Below, piece after piece: positions 1 through 11,317 of a stretch of 64,000 nucleotides of DNA. Below the pieces are notes generated by a model. It had not been told where the DNA came from, searched no databases, and saw only the letters and a list, made by a program, of their open reading frames with translations. This DNA comes from Strigamia acuminata. Taxonomy: Eukaryota > Arthropoda > Chilopoda > Geophilomorpha > Linotaeniidae. Each line of letters starts with the position of its first letter. The first letter of the stretch is position 1. Location: NCBI GenBank assembly GCA_949358305.1, contig OX442316.1, positions 7,068,001-7,132,000 of the forward strand, given 5' to 3'. The translations under genes were made by a program, and so were the position numbers.

Positions 1-599
1 TATGACAACATTTTCCGCAAAGCTTCTTTTATTACACGTGGTATTATCTAGATCAATAAAATCAAATTAATCACAAATAAAGTTTTAAAATCAATCATTT
101 CTACACCTTGCTGGAGAAGCCGATAAAAAGGGGTTCCAGTCGTATGGAATCGCTATCGAAAGAGATCCCTGTTGAAAGGAGTCACCCATTCATTACATTT
201 GGCACAAAATTTCGGGGATGGACCGAGACTTCGTAACACTGTTCTGTTAATTGGTGGCTCCTGACAGTCAGGTGATCGGCGATGTCAAATCGAATACAAC
301 CCTAGCGCACAAACACTCAGACCAACAATTGAAGAAGTCTGGTTTAAATCTCTTAAAAAGATCTGTTGAAAGTGCCTTTGTTAAAAGAAAAAAAACTGTT
401 AACGTTACAAGGTTTTTCCTTAGTTAAAGAAAAGCCTTGCCACGTTAATCTAGATTAAATCTAGATTAAATTTTATTTGCAATGGAATGTATTATGGATA
501 ATGAGTTATGAATTATATTTCGCATTGAAGTGAAAGTGACGCATTAATGCACATCACGATACCCCTTTCACGTTTCATTTTGAGAAACAACTCGTCGTG
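1..599. other. Left-edge intergenic DNA
   Basis: No open frame with a recognisable family is visible on either strand. The stretch from about 120 to 310 is less AT-rich than its surroundings and could be the edge of a gene lying outside the window, but neither strand gives a convincing exon. The part next to 600 is presumably the promoter of the first lipase. Confidence 0.4.
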
Positions 600-2445
600 A
601 TGAGACGTTGTGGAACATGTTATGCATTCGTCACGTTCATTCTCATGATGATATTGCATATATCTCCACTAACGTCAAAAACTGATTACAGAGATATTCT
701 GGATGAAGCACGTATTGATCCTGTAAGTACCGGTACCTTCTTATGGCATTTAAACAATTAACGAATTCGAAGAATAATCTTCTAAACTCTATTAAAGTGT
801 CTCATTTCATTTATTTATTTTTTTAATTAACAGACCGATTTAAAATTCATGAACGGTTATCCAATTGAAAAGCATTCAATAGAAACAAAAGATGGTTACA
901 AACTTATTGCATATCGAATTCCGCACGGAAAGACTGCAAATCATTCGTCAACGTCAACAGGAGTTCCCGTATTGATAATGCATAGTTTATTTTGCAATTC
1001 CATGACCTGGATTGACAATTTAGAAGACAGTTTAGGTAACTTTTAAAAATATTGAAAATGTTACTGTAATCAAAATAAACGTGTACTCTTAGGATTTATT
1101 TTGGCAAATGAACTGTTCGATGTTTGGTTGGGTAATGCTAGAGGAAATGCAGGCACGACACACAAATCTTACTCGAGAAGTGAGGCACAATTTTGGGATT
1201 TCAGGTATAGTTCATGTGAATTTTTAAAATAACATAAAAGTTTAAATCTCTTTGTCTGATAGTTGGGACGAAATGGCTGAATATGATGCCACAGCTATTA
1301 TCGATTATATCAGAAACGTGACTAAATACAAGAAGATTTTGTACATGGGGTTCTCATTAGGATCACTAATAGGCTTTTCTTTGTTCTCCTCAAAGCCAGA
1401 ATTTAATGATAAGGTAAATCAATACATCTCAATTCGTTTGATCAATTATCATGAATTTTCTTTTCAGGTTGCAGGGTTTGTTGCATTAGGGCCAGTAATG
1501 AGTTTACACTACACTACTGGATTAGCAATGAAACTGTTTATGGACAAGTTTGATATCATTGAGGTAAGCATGTAAATTAGCAAATACTGTACATGATTTT
1601 CCATGTTTTAAATGTACCGTAATTCTATTTCAGTATCTCTTTACTAAATTGCAAATTTCAGAGGTTAAGGTGATCACCTCATGGATAAGAAAATTGTATC
1701 TTTCTATTCCCGCATTTTCATCTGGGTTTGCTTCTTTTATGTGCACTGCTTATGGTGGCTACGACAAAGATTTGTTAAACATGGTTAGTATTCGCTCACA
1801 TAACTTTACTTACATGCTCAGAGGAAAAATAACCTGGAGAGATTTAAACTGAATTTTTTTTTTACTACAAAGTTGAAAGTTGAAATTAATCTTCGAAAAC
1901 AACCGTCTATTTTTTTTAGACTAGAATGCCAGTTTTCTCAGGTGCTATAGAAAGCTCTAGCTTGAAAAATTTTAAACACTTAGCCCAGGTCAGGGATAAG
2001 TAAAGTATAAAATCATGCGAAATTAAAAATCAATTTTCTTGCTCAGTTGCATCTCTCAAAAACTATGCACAGATTTGACTACGGAAAAGAGGGAAATCTT
2101 CATAAATACAACACGGTCAGCCATATTTCACTTTTTAATCACTCAAAACACAAATTATACTAATAGATATTATTTTTGACTTACTAGATTAAGCCCCCCG
2201 AATATAATTTAAGTCAAATAACGATTCCAGTGGCTCTGTTTTCATCACGCAACGATCCATTAGCAACCCCAATTGACGTTCAAATTACAGCCCGTAAATT
2301 AAGAACCGTTATTGCTAACGAAATTGTTCCCGAACCAATGTTTACTCATATTAACTCCCAGTGGACTAAGTCTTCTAAAACCATCTTATATGATAAAATT
2401 ATACATTATTTAAAGGAGATCTGGGATTCCAATGCCTTTAAATGA
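600..2445 (+). CDS. Acid-lipase family protein, array copy 1
   Basis: Predicted secreted or lysosomal-type alpha/beta-hydrolase lipase (acid lipase family: N-terminal lipase-associated region, then hydrolase fold). Nine exons: 600-722, 834-1035, 1093-1204, 1263-1413, 1468-1563, 1634-1783, 1920-1988, 2047-2115, 2188-2445. They join in frame to 409 residues, the usual family length. Exon 1 encodes a hydrophobic leader. Exon 2 has the NGYPIEKHSIETKDGY block and the oxyanion segment LIMHSLF, where relatives have HGL. Exon 3 has DVWLGNARGN. Exon 4 has the nucleophile elbow GFSLGS. Exon 9 holds the likely catalytic Asp (NDPLATPIDV) and His (MFTHIN). Substrate unknown; by family, neutral lipid esters. 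It is more diverged than copies 2-9, with exon 5 of 96 nt rather than 87, and is closest in layout to the copy at 36257. The start is the first ATG in front of the hydrophobic leader. Confidence 0.9.
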
Positions 2446-2873
2446 ATAGCCTGTTAAAAATTAAATAATAAATGCTAAAATGAATTAACTTAATCTTATT
2501 TGACCAAATTTCTTTGATGCTGCCTCTGCAGTATTTCGTCAATATCCAACAGACTCTTGAAGAGAATTGGAAGAAGCCAGGCGAGTATAGAGTTGGAGTA
2601 ATATTAGCAAAAGTAATGAACTTAAAGATCATGTGCACTGAGTGTGTTTTCAACAAATTCTTAAAGAAATAATATAAAAATCTTATACTAGTTGATAAAA
2701 AACTAAAATGTTGTAAAAGGTGGGCCAAAAGTCAAAAACGGTTTTGTTTTTTGAATAACCTTTTAATTTTTAATTCTTTTTTCATTTTTCTTAAACCATT
2801 TTGTTTGATGAATGCACTTGACTTTTAAAACTAACAATTTCCGCTCTAAAAACTTGTTTTACTTTTTGAATGA
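2446..2873. other. 3' flank of copy 1 and an orphan lipase promoter remnant
   Basis: Holds the presumed 3' end of copy 1. Its sequence from about 2526 reappears at 3637-3772 and again at 5455-5575. From about 2800 it resembles the upstream region of the other lipase genes, including a degraded form of the conserved gcacttgacctttaa box near 2813. Exons 1 and 2 that should follow are missing, so this looks like a promoter without a gene start. Confidence 0.55.
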
Positions 2874-3636
2874 AGGCACGACACACAAATCTTACTCAAG
2901 AAGTGAGACAAATTTTGGGATTTCATGTACAGTTCATGTGAATTTTTAAAATACCATAAAAGTTTACATTTTTTTGTCTGATAGTTAGGACGACATGGTT
3001 GAATATGATGCTCCAGCCATTATCGATTATATCAGAAACGTGACTAAATACAAGAAGATTTTGTACATGGGGTTCTCATTAGGATCATTAATAGGCTTCT
3101 CTTTGTTCTCCTCAAAGTAAGAATTAAATGATTAGGTAAAATCAATACATCTTAATTCGTTTGTTTAATTATCATGAATTTTCTTTTCAGGATTTGTTGC
3201 ATTAGGATCAGTAATGAGTTTTCACCACACTACTGGATTAGCAATGAAACTGTTTATGGACAAGTTTGATATCATTGAGGTACGCATGTAAAGTAGCAAA
3301 TACCGTACATGATTTTCCTTGTTTTAAATTTACCGTAATTCTATTTCAGCATCTCTTTTATAAAATGTAATTTTCAAAGGTTAAGGTGATCACCTCATGG
3401 ATAAGAAAATTGTATCTTTCTATTCCCGCATTTTCATCTGGGTTTGCTGCTTCTTTAGTGTGCACTGCTTATGGTGGCTACGACAAATATTTGTTAAACA
3501 TGGTTAGTATTCGCTCACATAACTTTACTCTACTCACATGCTTAGGGGGGAAAAAACCTGTAAAGATTTAAACTGACATTTTATTTTACTACAAAGTTGA
3601 AAGTTGAAATTAATCTTCGAAAACAAGCGTCTATTT
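2874..3636 (+). pseudogene. Lipase pseudogene, partial copy of copy 1
   Basis: Nearly a direct copy of array copy 1 from inside exon 3 through exon 6 and into intron 6. It is disabled several times. Exons 1-2 and 7-9 are absent. The exon 4 start reads tagttaggacgacatgg where copy 1 has a Trp codon. The end of exon 4 reads caaagtaagaa, giving an in-frame stop. Bases are lost at the start of exon 5 and in exon 6. At about 3637 it passes straight into sequence matching copy 1's 3' flank, so it arose by tandem duplication with an internal deletion. Confidence 0.85.
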
Positions 3637-3897
3637 CTGCAATATTTAACAGACTCTTGAAGAGGATTGGAAGAAACCAGGCGTGAATAGTTCTATTAAC
3701 ATTAGCAAAAGTAATGAATTTAAAGATCATGTGCACTGAGTATGTTTTCATCAAATTCTTAAAGAAACAATAAGGGGTTTCATTAAATGAGTGATTAGTT
3801 GATTAGTTTGATTATTGCAATAATCATAATCACTTAATTATTGAGGGCCCAACAAAAAATCTGATTATGTGATTATTGGTATGTGTGATTATGTGAA

Positions 3898-4673
3898 GGT
3901 CACATGACTTTCTGTGTTGGTCACATGACTTTCTGTGTTGGTCACATGACTTTCTGTGTTGGTCACATGACTTTCTGTGTTGGTCACATGACTTTCTGTG
4001 TTGGTCACATGACTTTCTGTGTTGGTCACATGACTTTCTGTGTTGGTCACATGACTTTCTGTGTTGGTCACATGACTTTCTGTGTTGGTCACATGACTTT
4101 CTGTGTTGGTCACATGACTTTCTGTGTTGGTCACATGACTTTCTGTGTTGGTCACATGACTTTCTGTGTTGGTCACATGACTTTCTGTGTTGGTCACATG
4201 ACTTTCTGTGTTGGTCACATGACTTTCTGTGTTGGTCACATGACTTTCTGTGTTGGTCACATGACTTTCTGTGTTGGTCACATGACTTTCTGTGTTGGTC
4301 ACATGACTTTCTGTGTTGGTCACATGACTTTCTGTGTTGGTCACATGACTTTCTGTGTTGGTCACATGACTTTCTGTGTTGGTCACATGACTTTCTGTGT
4401 TGGTCACATGACTTTCTGTGTTGGTCACATGACTTTCTGTGTTGGTCACATGACTTTCTGTGTTGGTCACATGACTTTCTGTGTTGGTCACATGACTTTC
4501 TGTGTTGGTCACATGACTTTCTGTGTTGGTCACATGACTTTCTGTGTTGGTCACATGACTTTCTGTGTTGGTCACATGACTTTCTGTGTTGGTCACATGA
4601 CTTTCTGTGTTGGTCACATGACTTTCTGTGTTGGTCACATGACTTTCTGTGTTGGTCACATGACTTTCTGTGT
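3898..4673. repeat. 21-bp minisatellite, 36 full copies plus one partial
   Basis: A head-to-tail array of a 21-bp unit that starts ggtcacatgac and ends tttctgtgtt. I see no variant unit, so the array is young or strongly homogenised. Every unit carries GTCACATGAC, the reverse complement of the M-box/CLEAR-like GTCATGTGAC recognised by MITF/TFE-type bHLH-zip factors. Since 21 is divisible by three, both strands stay open for about 260 codons; these are repeat artefacts, not genes. Confidence 0.97.
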
Positions 4674-4992
4674 CATGGCTGCCTCCTAACAAAAACAAAA
4701 ATGCCCACGGTCAGTAGGAAAAAGCGGTTTTTGAAGATGTTTGAGGTTTGGTGGTTTTTTGTTATGGGCAATGAGCTACTCATCGTTTTGAAAATTATCT
4801 GCCATTCTAACGGTAAATGTAAAAACATGGCAACCCGAAAACGTGCATGGGCAACCTGAAAAGGTGATGCGAGCAACCGTAACATATAGATTGTTCCGAT
4901 GGGCGGAATTGTTAAAACTGTAACCTACGGTATATACGTAGCAACAAGTAACAAGTAACAATTGCAACTCCCTAACTTGTTTAATGTGTTTA

Positions 4993-5162
4993 CCGTACTG
5001 CCTCATTTAAACGCCCGGGTTCATTTAGACGCCGGGCCCGAATAAACGCCGGGGATTGGGCAGCGTTTATTGCACTGTGCGCCGCCCCGAACCGACTTTA
5101 CCGAGAGGGGGTCGGCCCAAAAAAAGAATTAAACGCCCGGGCGTTTAAATGAGGCAGTACGG
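4993..5162. mobile_element. Small MITE nested in the larger transposon
   Basis: 170-bp element with terminal inverted repeats starting ccgtactgcctcatttaaac and ending with the complement, flanked by TA on both sides (4991-4992, 5163-5164). The interior is rich in CpG and cgccggg motifs, unlike the AT-rich host DNA. It belongs to the same family as the elements at 10990 and 21824. Confidence 0.85.
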
Positions 5163-5452
5163 TAGTTTAACCTAAACTGAGCACACTTTATTGTATTATA
5201 ACCTTGTGTAGTTGAAGCGGGTCTGGCGCCGCCATGTTGGTTTGAGTTGAGAGAGCACTTATAATCGGCCCAAGTCAGCAGAAAATCATGGTTTGGGATG
5301 ATTACTTGATTACTTGATTAGTTGCTTATTTGATGAAATGATTATTCTCAGGATTGGTAGAATCCAATTACATGATACATCAAATAATCAACTAATCAAA
5401 GTAATCAAAGTAATCAAAGTAATCAACTAATCACTCATTTAATGAAACCCCT

Positions 5453-6287
5453 TAATATACGGTACTCTGTAAAAATTTTAAGCTAGTTGATAAAAAACTA
5501 AATTGTTGTACAGGGTGGGCCAAAAGTCACGAACGGTTTTGTTTTTTGAATAACTTTTTTATTATTAATTCCTTTTTCATTTTGTAACGAAGAATTGGGA
5601 GATTAGTTATGGAAAAATTTATGATCAAAGAGCGACCACATATTTGAAATTTTGCTATCAAAACCGAGGGTCAATTCTGACCCAACAAGCACAGCAATGA
5701 TTAGACATTTGATTGTAAAAAGTTAAAAGCTGTTAAAAGTTTGATTGTTGGATTTTGGGTCAGAATTATTAATCCTTGGGTTTGTTAGTAAACACTGGTT
5801 AAGATGATCCGGTTAAGCTGGATCTAGGAATAGCATATACAATGGAAAATTTGAAAAGGGAAGGAAATTAGAACATAGAACATAGAACAGGAAAGCTGAG
5901 ATCATGACGTATTGCACTACCAACAACAATTACAATATCATAAACACAAAAATGTAATTTTTTGTCAACAATTTTAGGTTTTTATGTTGTTTTCTTTCAG
6001 GAATGATAAATGAATGCACTTGACCTTTAAAATTAACAATTTCCCCTTTAAGGTTTCACTTTATTTATATACAGCTTTTATGTAAGAGCATAGCTGAAGC
6101 CTTTGTGCCACGTGTTTTTCCAATTAAAACAATGGAAAAGAATAACCTTGATAAAACTTCAATTGTTTTAAACATGCTTCTTTTTGTCTTAAAATAAAAA
6201 ATATTTTTGACTATACATTCAAGGCAGATGTTCAAAAGCGAGAGACAATAATCATATTAATGTTATTCAGCATAAATATATGGCGTC
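5453..6287. other. Spacer and upstream region of lipase copy 2
   Basis: From 5455 to about 5575 it continues the copy-1 3' flank duplicate interrupted by the transposon. The remainder is AT-rich. A conserved box gcacttgacctttaa (6016-6030) lies 258 bp before the next start codon and is shared with the other array promoters. I see no coding exon. Confidence 0.5.
6016..6030. promoter_or_regulatory. Conserved upstream box with nuclear-receptor half-site
   Basis: The 15-bp sequence gcacttgacctttaa recurs about 260-550 bp before each start of copies 2-9: 6016, 8613, 12056, 16284, 19432, 22898 and 26711, with a decayed version near 2813. Read on the other strand it contains AAAGGTCA, the NBRE-type extended half-site bound by monomeric NR4A/HR38-class nuclear receptors. 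The conservation is seen directly; the factor assignment is inference, since recent duplication alone could keep the sequence. Confidence 0.45.
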
Positions 6288-8233
6288 ATGCAGAATGACT
6301 ATGAAAAAAATGTTGTTTTTACATTTGTTGTTGTTTTCATGGTTTCCAGTGTATTGCCAGAAACTAACGGTTACACAGCTATCGATAATGAAGTTGAAAT
6401 GGATACTGTAAGTATTTGGTATTAGTAAATAGATAATTCCAAAACAAACTTCTGTTATTGGGCTGTGAAAAATGCCCGAATTGTGTGAACCAAAAGAATT
6501 TACACTTGGGAAACCTACTCGTACCAGTTGTTTCTAACGTTTTTAATGTATTTCCATCTTCCACCGACCAAGAGTATCATATTAAAACAAATGCATACAA
6601 ATACATATTTGGGAATTTTTACAGTTAGGCTTGTCAGCACTGCAGGGTTACCCAGCTGAAAAACATACAGTTAAAACTGAGGATGGTTACCAACTTATTA
6701 TATATCGAATTCCATGTGGAAAGAATGTGTCAAGGTCAACTGCAGGCGGTGTTCCTGTTTTAATAATGCCCGGTATATTTCTGAGCTCAGATTCATGGGT
6801 TGACAATTTAGAAGATAGTTTAGGTACAGAGGAACTCTCAACAAGCTTTTATTCTATTATAAATAAACGGCTTTTTTTGTACAAAAGGATTCATATTAGC
6901 AGATGAGCATTATGATGTTTGGTTGGGTAATGTCAGAGGAAGTAAATACACGGAGCATCTGTTATACACAAAAGAACAGGCCGAGTATTGGAATTTCACG
7001 TAAGTAATTAGTTATTAAAATGTAATGTTTTTGTTTTTTTGTAAAAAAAAAAAAATTGATGTAATTATATGCGCATTTGTAACAGGTGGGAAGAAATGGC
7101 AGAATATGATGTTCCAGCGATTATCGACTACATAAGAGAAATAACTGAACAAAAAAAAATTTTGTACATTGGGTATTCATTAGGATCAGTAATAGGTTTT
7201 GCTTTGTTTTCATCTAAACCAGAATTTAATGCAAAAGTAATTAACGTAGCATTAAATCTGGTTGAATAATAAACAATTTGTTATAGGTAGCAGGGTTCGT
7301 TGCTTTATCTCCAGCGTTTGGTTTTCATTATACTTGTGGATTTATGCTTGAAACGATTATAACTAAAATAGAGGTATAGCTAAGAAATAGTAAGTTTCTT
7401 CACGTAATGATCTTCTACAAATTAAATTTCAATCTCAGCCTGTACTGAGGAAACTGAATTTTTCGCATTACAATGTCAGACCATTGGTAAAAATTATTAC
7501 ATTAGCAAGGTCTTACGCTTCCAGTATTTTTAATTTTGTCACGACTGCTGCATCAGGTTATAGCACATACCCACTTTTTTCCAACATGGTCAGACAACTT
7601 AGACTATCTTATCCAAATTACAGAGTATAAAACAAAAAAATTTTCAGACACGATTGCCCGTTCATTTACAACATTTAACCGAGAGCACTAGTCTGAAACA
7701 CCTTCACCATATTAAACAGGTAATCATTAAATTGCGCTTCCAATCTTCACGAACCGACGTTTTGTAAGATGAAAACTTTATATACACAAAAGCAAACTTC
7801 TATAAGCTATTAGTTTTAGCTGGCGTTTTATTTTTATAGGTCAGAGATGGAAAAATAGCTAAATTCGACTATGGTAAAGAAGAGAATATACTGAAATATG
7901 GCAGGGTAAGTAAAGTCCCTTACCAATTATTAAAAGAACTGAACAATGTAATATTTTAATTTCAAATAGATCACACCGCCTGAGTACAACGCGAGTAATA
8001 TACGCATTCCGGTAGCATTATTTTCTAGTGCTGGTGATCCACTGTCAACTCCGATCGGTATCGCGTTTAGGAGGCGAATGATGAACACTGTTATTGCTAA
8101 CGATATTATATCTGAACCCATATTCAATCATGCCAATTTTTTATGGTCACATCCGTCACGACCGATCCTTTACGATAAAGTGATAGCTATTTTACGACGT
8201 ATGTGGCAATTGAATGGTCCACAGCAAGGTTGA
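6288..8233 (+). CDS. Acid-lipase family protein, array copy 2
   Basis: Nine exons: 6288-6407, 6625-6823, 6888-6999, 7086-7236, 7287-7373, 7439-7588, 7648-7719, 7840-7905, 7970-8233; 406 residues. The first exon starts MQND and gives a hydrophobic leader ending near VLPETNGY. Exon 2 encodes LIMPGIF, so the His of the usual HG oxyanion motif is Pro here. Exon 4 gives GYSLGS (nucleophile Ser). Exon 9 gives the Asp (AGDPLSTPIGI) and His (FNHANF). The second Asp of the PIDV segment is Gly, unlike its neighbours. Exon 2 carries a two-residue insertion relative to copies 4-9. Its 3' flank lacks the MITEs found after other copies and so serves as an empty-site reference. Confidence 0.9.
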
Positions 8234-8931
8234 ACATGAAGAAATTGTCCAGAATTTCACAGAATTCTTTCTGTTGCATGTACCCATAGTATTTCTCTAA
8301 ACCGCACTTTTCCCATTTGTAGTATCATTGATGACAATTGATGTATTCGATTTAACTGGTTAAATTTAATCTTGCATTTTGTAAAAAATAAATGCATAGA
8401 TTATATAAACAGAAATAACTTTGGTTTTGGGGTTTTACAAGGAAATAAAGAATTTTACACATATCTTATATAAATTTTAGTCCTATACTACAAGTATGAA
8501 TCTAAAAAAAACAGTTCCTGGATGTAGGTTAAAGACGTGCAATCTTTTTTATCAACTGTTAGATTATTATACTGATTTCTTTGAGGATTGATTGATGAAA
8601 ACACAATGCAACGCACTTGACCTTTAAACCTAATATTTTCTCCTCTGAAACTTGTTTAAAAGTTTCATAATACTAATAGTGCAAGATCATATCTGTGATC
8701 TTAGTGAACACCTTGGAAGTTTTTCCAATTAAAACAATGGACAAGAATATCCTTGATAAAACTTCAATTGTTTTCAACACTGTTTCTCATTGTTTTCAAA
8801 TAAAAAACTTCTTGGCTATACATTGAGGGGCAGATGTGCAAAAGCGAGTGATAATATTAATCATCTTAATGTTCCATTATTTGTATTAAACTCATAACCA
8901 GATTTCTTATTTAGCATAAATGATTGGCATA
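8234..8931. other. Spacer between lipase copies 2 and 3
   Basis: AT-rich spacer. At 8391-8415 it has the uninterrupted version of the site occupied by the ggccgtc-type TIR element after copies 3, 6, 7 and 8. A conserved promoter box lies at 8613-8627. No coding exon is seen. Confidence 0.5.
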
Positions 8932-10896
8932 ATGCAGAACGGTTATGCAAAAAATGTTGTTTTTGCATTTATTATTGTTTTCGTAGTTTATAGAGTATTG
9001 CCAGAAACTAACAGTTACAAAGATATAAATTATGAAGTTGAAATGGATACTGTAAGTATTTGGTAGTAAATAGACAATTCCAAAACAAACTTCTGTTATT
9101 GGGCTATGAAAAATGCCAGAATTGTGTGAACCAAAGGAATTTACACTTGGGAAACCTACTCGTACCAAGTTGTTTCTAACGTTTTTGCAGTATTTACATC
9201 TTCACGGACGACTAACCAAGAGTAGCACATACAAATACATACTTAAGTTTGCAGATAGGTTTGTCAGCACTACAGGGTTACCCAGCAGAAAAACATATAG
9301 TTAATACTGAGGATGGTTACCAGCTAAATGTACAGTATATCGCATTCCGCACGGAAAAAATGTGTCAACTATAGGCGGTGTTCCTGTTTTAATAATGCAC
9401 GGTTTATTTCAGAGCTCAGACGCGTGGGTTGACAATTTAGAAGATAGTTTAGGTACAGGAATTCTAATTTTTTTTTCATTGTAAGTAATTCGCTTTTCTG
9501 TACCGAAGGAGTCGTATAGGCGGATGAGCATTACGATGTTTGGTTGGGTAATGTCAGGGGAAGTAAATGCACGGAGCATGAGTTATACTCAAAGGAAGAG
9601 GCCGAGTTTTGGAATTTCACGTAAGTTATTACAATCTGATTAGAAAAAAAAAAAAAAAAAAAAAAAACGTTGGTGAAATTGTATGAGCATTTGTAACAGG
9701 TGGGAAGACATGTCAGAATATGATGCCCCCGCTATTATCGAATACATACGAGAAAAAACTAAACAAAAGAAAATTTTGTACATCGGGTATTCATTAGGAT
9801 CAATAATCGGTTTTGCTTTGTTTTCATCTAAACCAGAGTTTAATGAAAAAGTAATTGATCAAGCATAAAACTGGTTAAATAATATTTTGAATAATTATTA
9901 GGCTACATAAACAAATTAATTTTTATTTAAATTTGTTATAGGTAGCAGGGTTTGTTGCTTTAGCTCCAGCGTTTAGTATTCGTTATAGTTGTACATTTGT
10001 GTTTGAAACGATTATAACTAAAATAGAGGTATAGCTAAGAAATAGTAAGTTTCTTCACGTAATGATCTTCTACAAATTAAATTTCAATTTCAGCCTGTAC
10101 TGAGGAAACTGAAGTTTTCGCGATACAGTCAAAGACCATTGATAAAAATTCTTTTTACGTTAGTAAGGTCTTACATTTCCAGTGTTTTTAATTTTGTGGT
10201 GACTGGTTCAGCAGGTTATAGCACATACCCATATTTTTCCAACATGGTCAGTCAACTTTGACTATATTATCCAAATAATAAAACAAAAAAATTTCAGACT
10301 CGATTCCCCGTTTATTTCCAACATTTAACCGAGAGCACTAGTCTGAAAACCCTTCACCATCTTAAACAGGTAATCACGAGTAATCACCATGTTGCGCTTC
10401 CAATCTTCTCAAACCGACGTTTGGTAAGATGAAACCTTTATATACACAAAGCAAACTGTATAAGTATATAGTTTTACTTAGCGTTTTAATTTTATAGCTC
10501 AGAGATGGGAAGAGAGCTAAATTCGACTATGGTAAAAAAAAGAATGTGCGGAAATATGGCAGGGTAAGTAAGTACCTTACCAATTATTGGAACAACTGAG
10601 CAATATGATATTTTAATTTCAAATAGATGACACCACCTGAGTATAACACGAGTAATATATATATTCCGGTAGCATTGTTTTCTAGTAGCGGTGATGCACT
10701 GGCCTCGCCGATTGATGTCGCGCTTCAAAAGCGAATGTTGAAAACTGTTATTGCTAACGATATTATATCTGAACCAATGTTTAATCATGCCAATTTTATG
10801 TGGTCACATCCGTCACGACCTATCCTACTAGTATACGATAAAGTGATAGCTGTTCTACAACGTATGTGGCAACTGAATGGTCCTCAGCAAGGTTGA
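8932..10896 (+). pseudogene. Lipase copy 3, probable pseudogene
   Basis: All nine exons can be recognised and most splice sites are intact. Exon 2 has a net 5-base insertion near 9328-9334 (aaatgtacagtatatc against aaatatatatc in relatives), which shifts the frame. In exon 3 the codon after GVV is TAG (near 9518) where relatives have TTA (Leu). Exon 4 still encodes GYSLGS, and exon 9 (10628-10896) keeps FNHANF plus an extra two-residue insertion before YDKV. Two independent disabling changes make it a recent pseudogene unless the assembly is wrong at both places. Its 3' flank carries the 254-bp MITE at 10990. Confidence 0.8.
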
Positions 10897-10989
10897 ACAT
10901 GAAGAAATTGTCCAGAATTTCCCAGAATTCTTTCTGTTGCATGTATCCAAAGTATTTCTCTAAACAGCTTTTTTCCCGTTTATCGTATA

Positions 10990-11243
10990 CCGTACCACCC
11001 CGTTTAATAGTCGGGGTTCATTAAGGCGCCGGCCCCGTTTAACTGCTGTGCGGTCAGCGGCGTGTTTACGAATTGGTGCCGGCCCTGAATAAGCGTCGGG
11101 TTCCGTATAATCACCGATTTAGCAAAAAATCGATGATTTTTCGCTTGTGCGCCGGGTCCGAATAAGCGCCGGGCATCAAATAGGCGCCGTGGGCGGCGGT
11201 TCAAACAAATTAAACGCCCGGGCCATTAAACGGGGCGGTACGG
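10990..11243. mobile_element. 254-bp MITE with TA target duplication
   Basis: Terminal inverted repeats begin ccgtaccaccccgtttaat and end with its near complement (attaaacggggcggtacgg), bordered by TA at 10988-10989 and 11244-11245. Paralogous spacers after copies 6 and 8 (near 18678 and 25513) show the exact empty sequence cgtataattg, confirming a TA duplication typical of Tc1/mariner-like movers. The interior is GC-rich with gccgg/cgccggg motifs. A copy of the same length sits at the same place after copy 7. Confidence 0.9.
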
Positions 11244-11317
11244 TAATTGTCGACAATTAATGTATTCAATTTAAGTAGTTAATTTAGTCTTGCATTTTGT
11301 AAATAATAAATGCATAA

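Larger units (their letters stand above)
3773..5452. mobile_element. Non-autonomous TIR DNA transposon, 1.68 kb
   Basis: The ends are inverted repeats of over 30 bp. The left end begins aggggtttcattaaatgag and the right end is its reverse complement, ending ctcatttaatgaaacccct. Each end is bordered by TA (3771-3772 and 5453-5454), as expected for a TA target-site duplication. Flanking sequence on both sides is homologous to the uninterrupted stretch near 2640-2760, which serves as an empty site. No transposase frame is present. The interior holds subterminal gatta/taatc repeats, a 37-copy minisatellite (3898-4673) and a nested smaller element (4993-5162). Confidence 0.85.

Noticed and set aside
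3889-4698. Two 260-270-codon open frames, one per strand, with a seven-residue repeat
   Set aside because: They are the 21-bp minisatellite read in phase. The unit length is divisible by three, so several frames stay open by construction; there is no non-repeat coding sequence.
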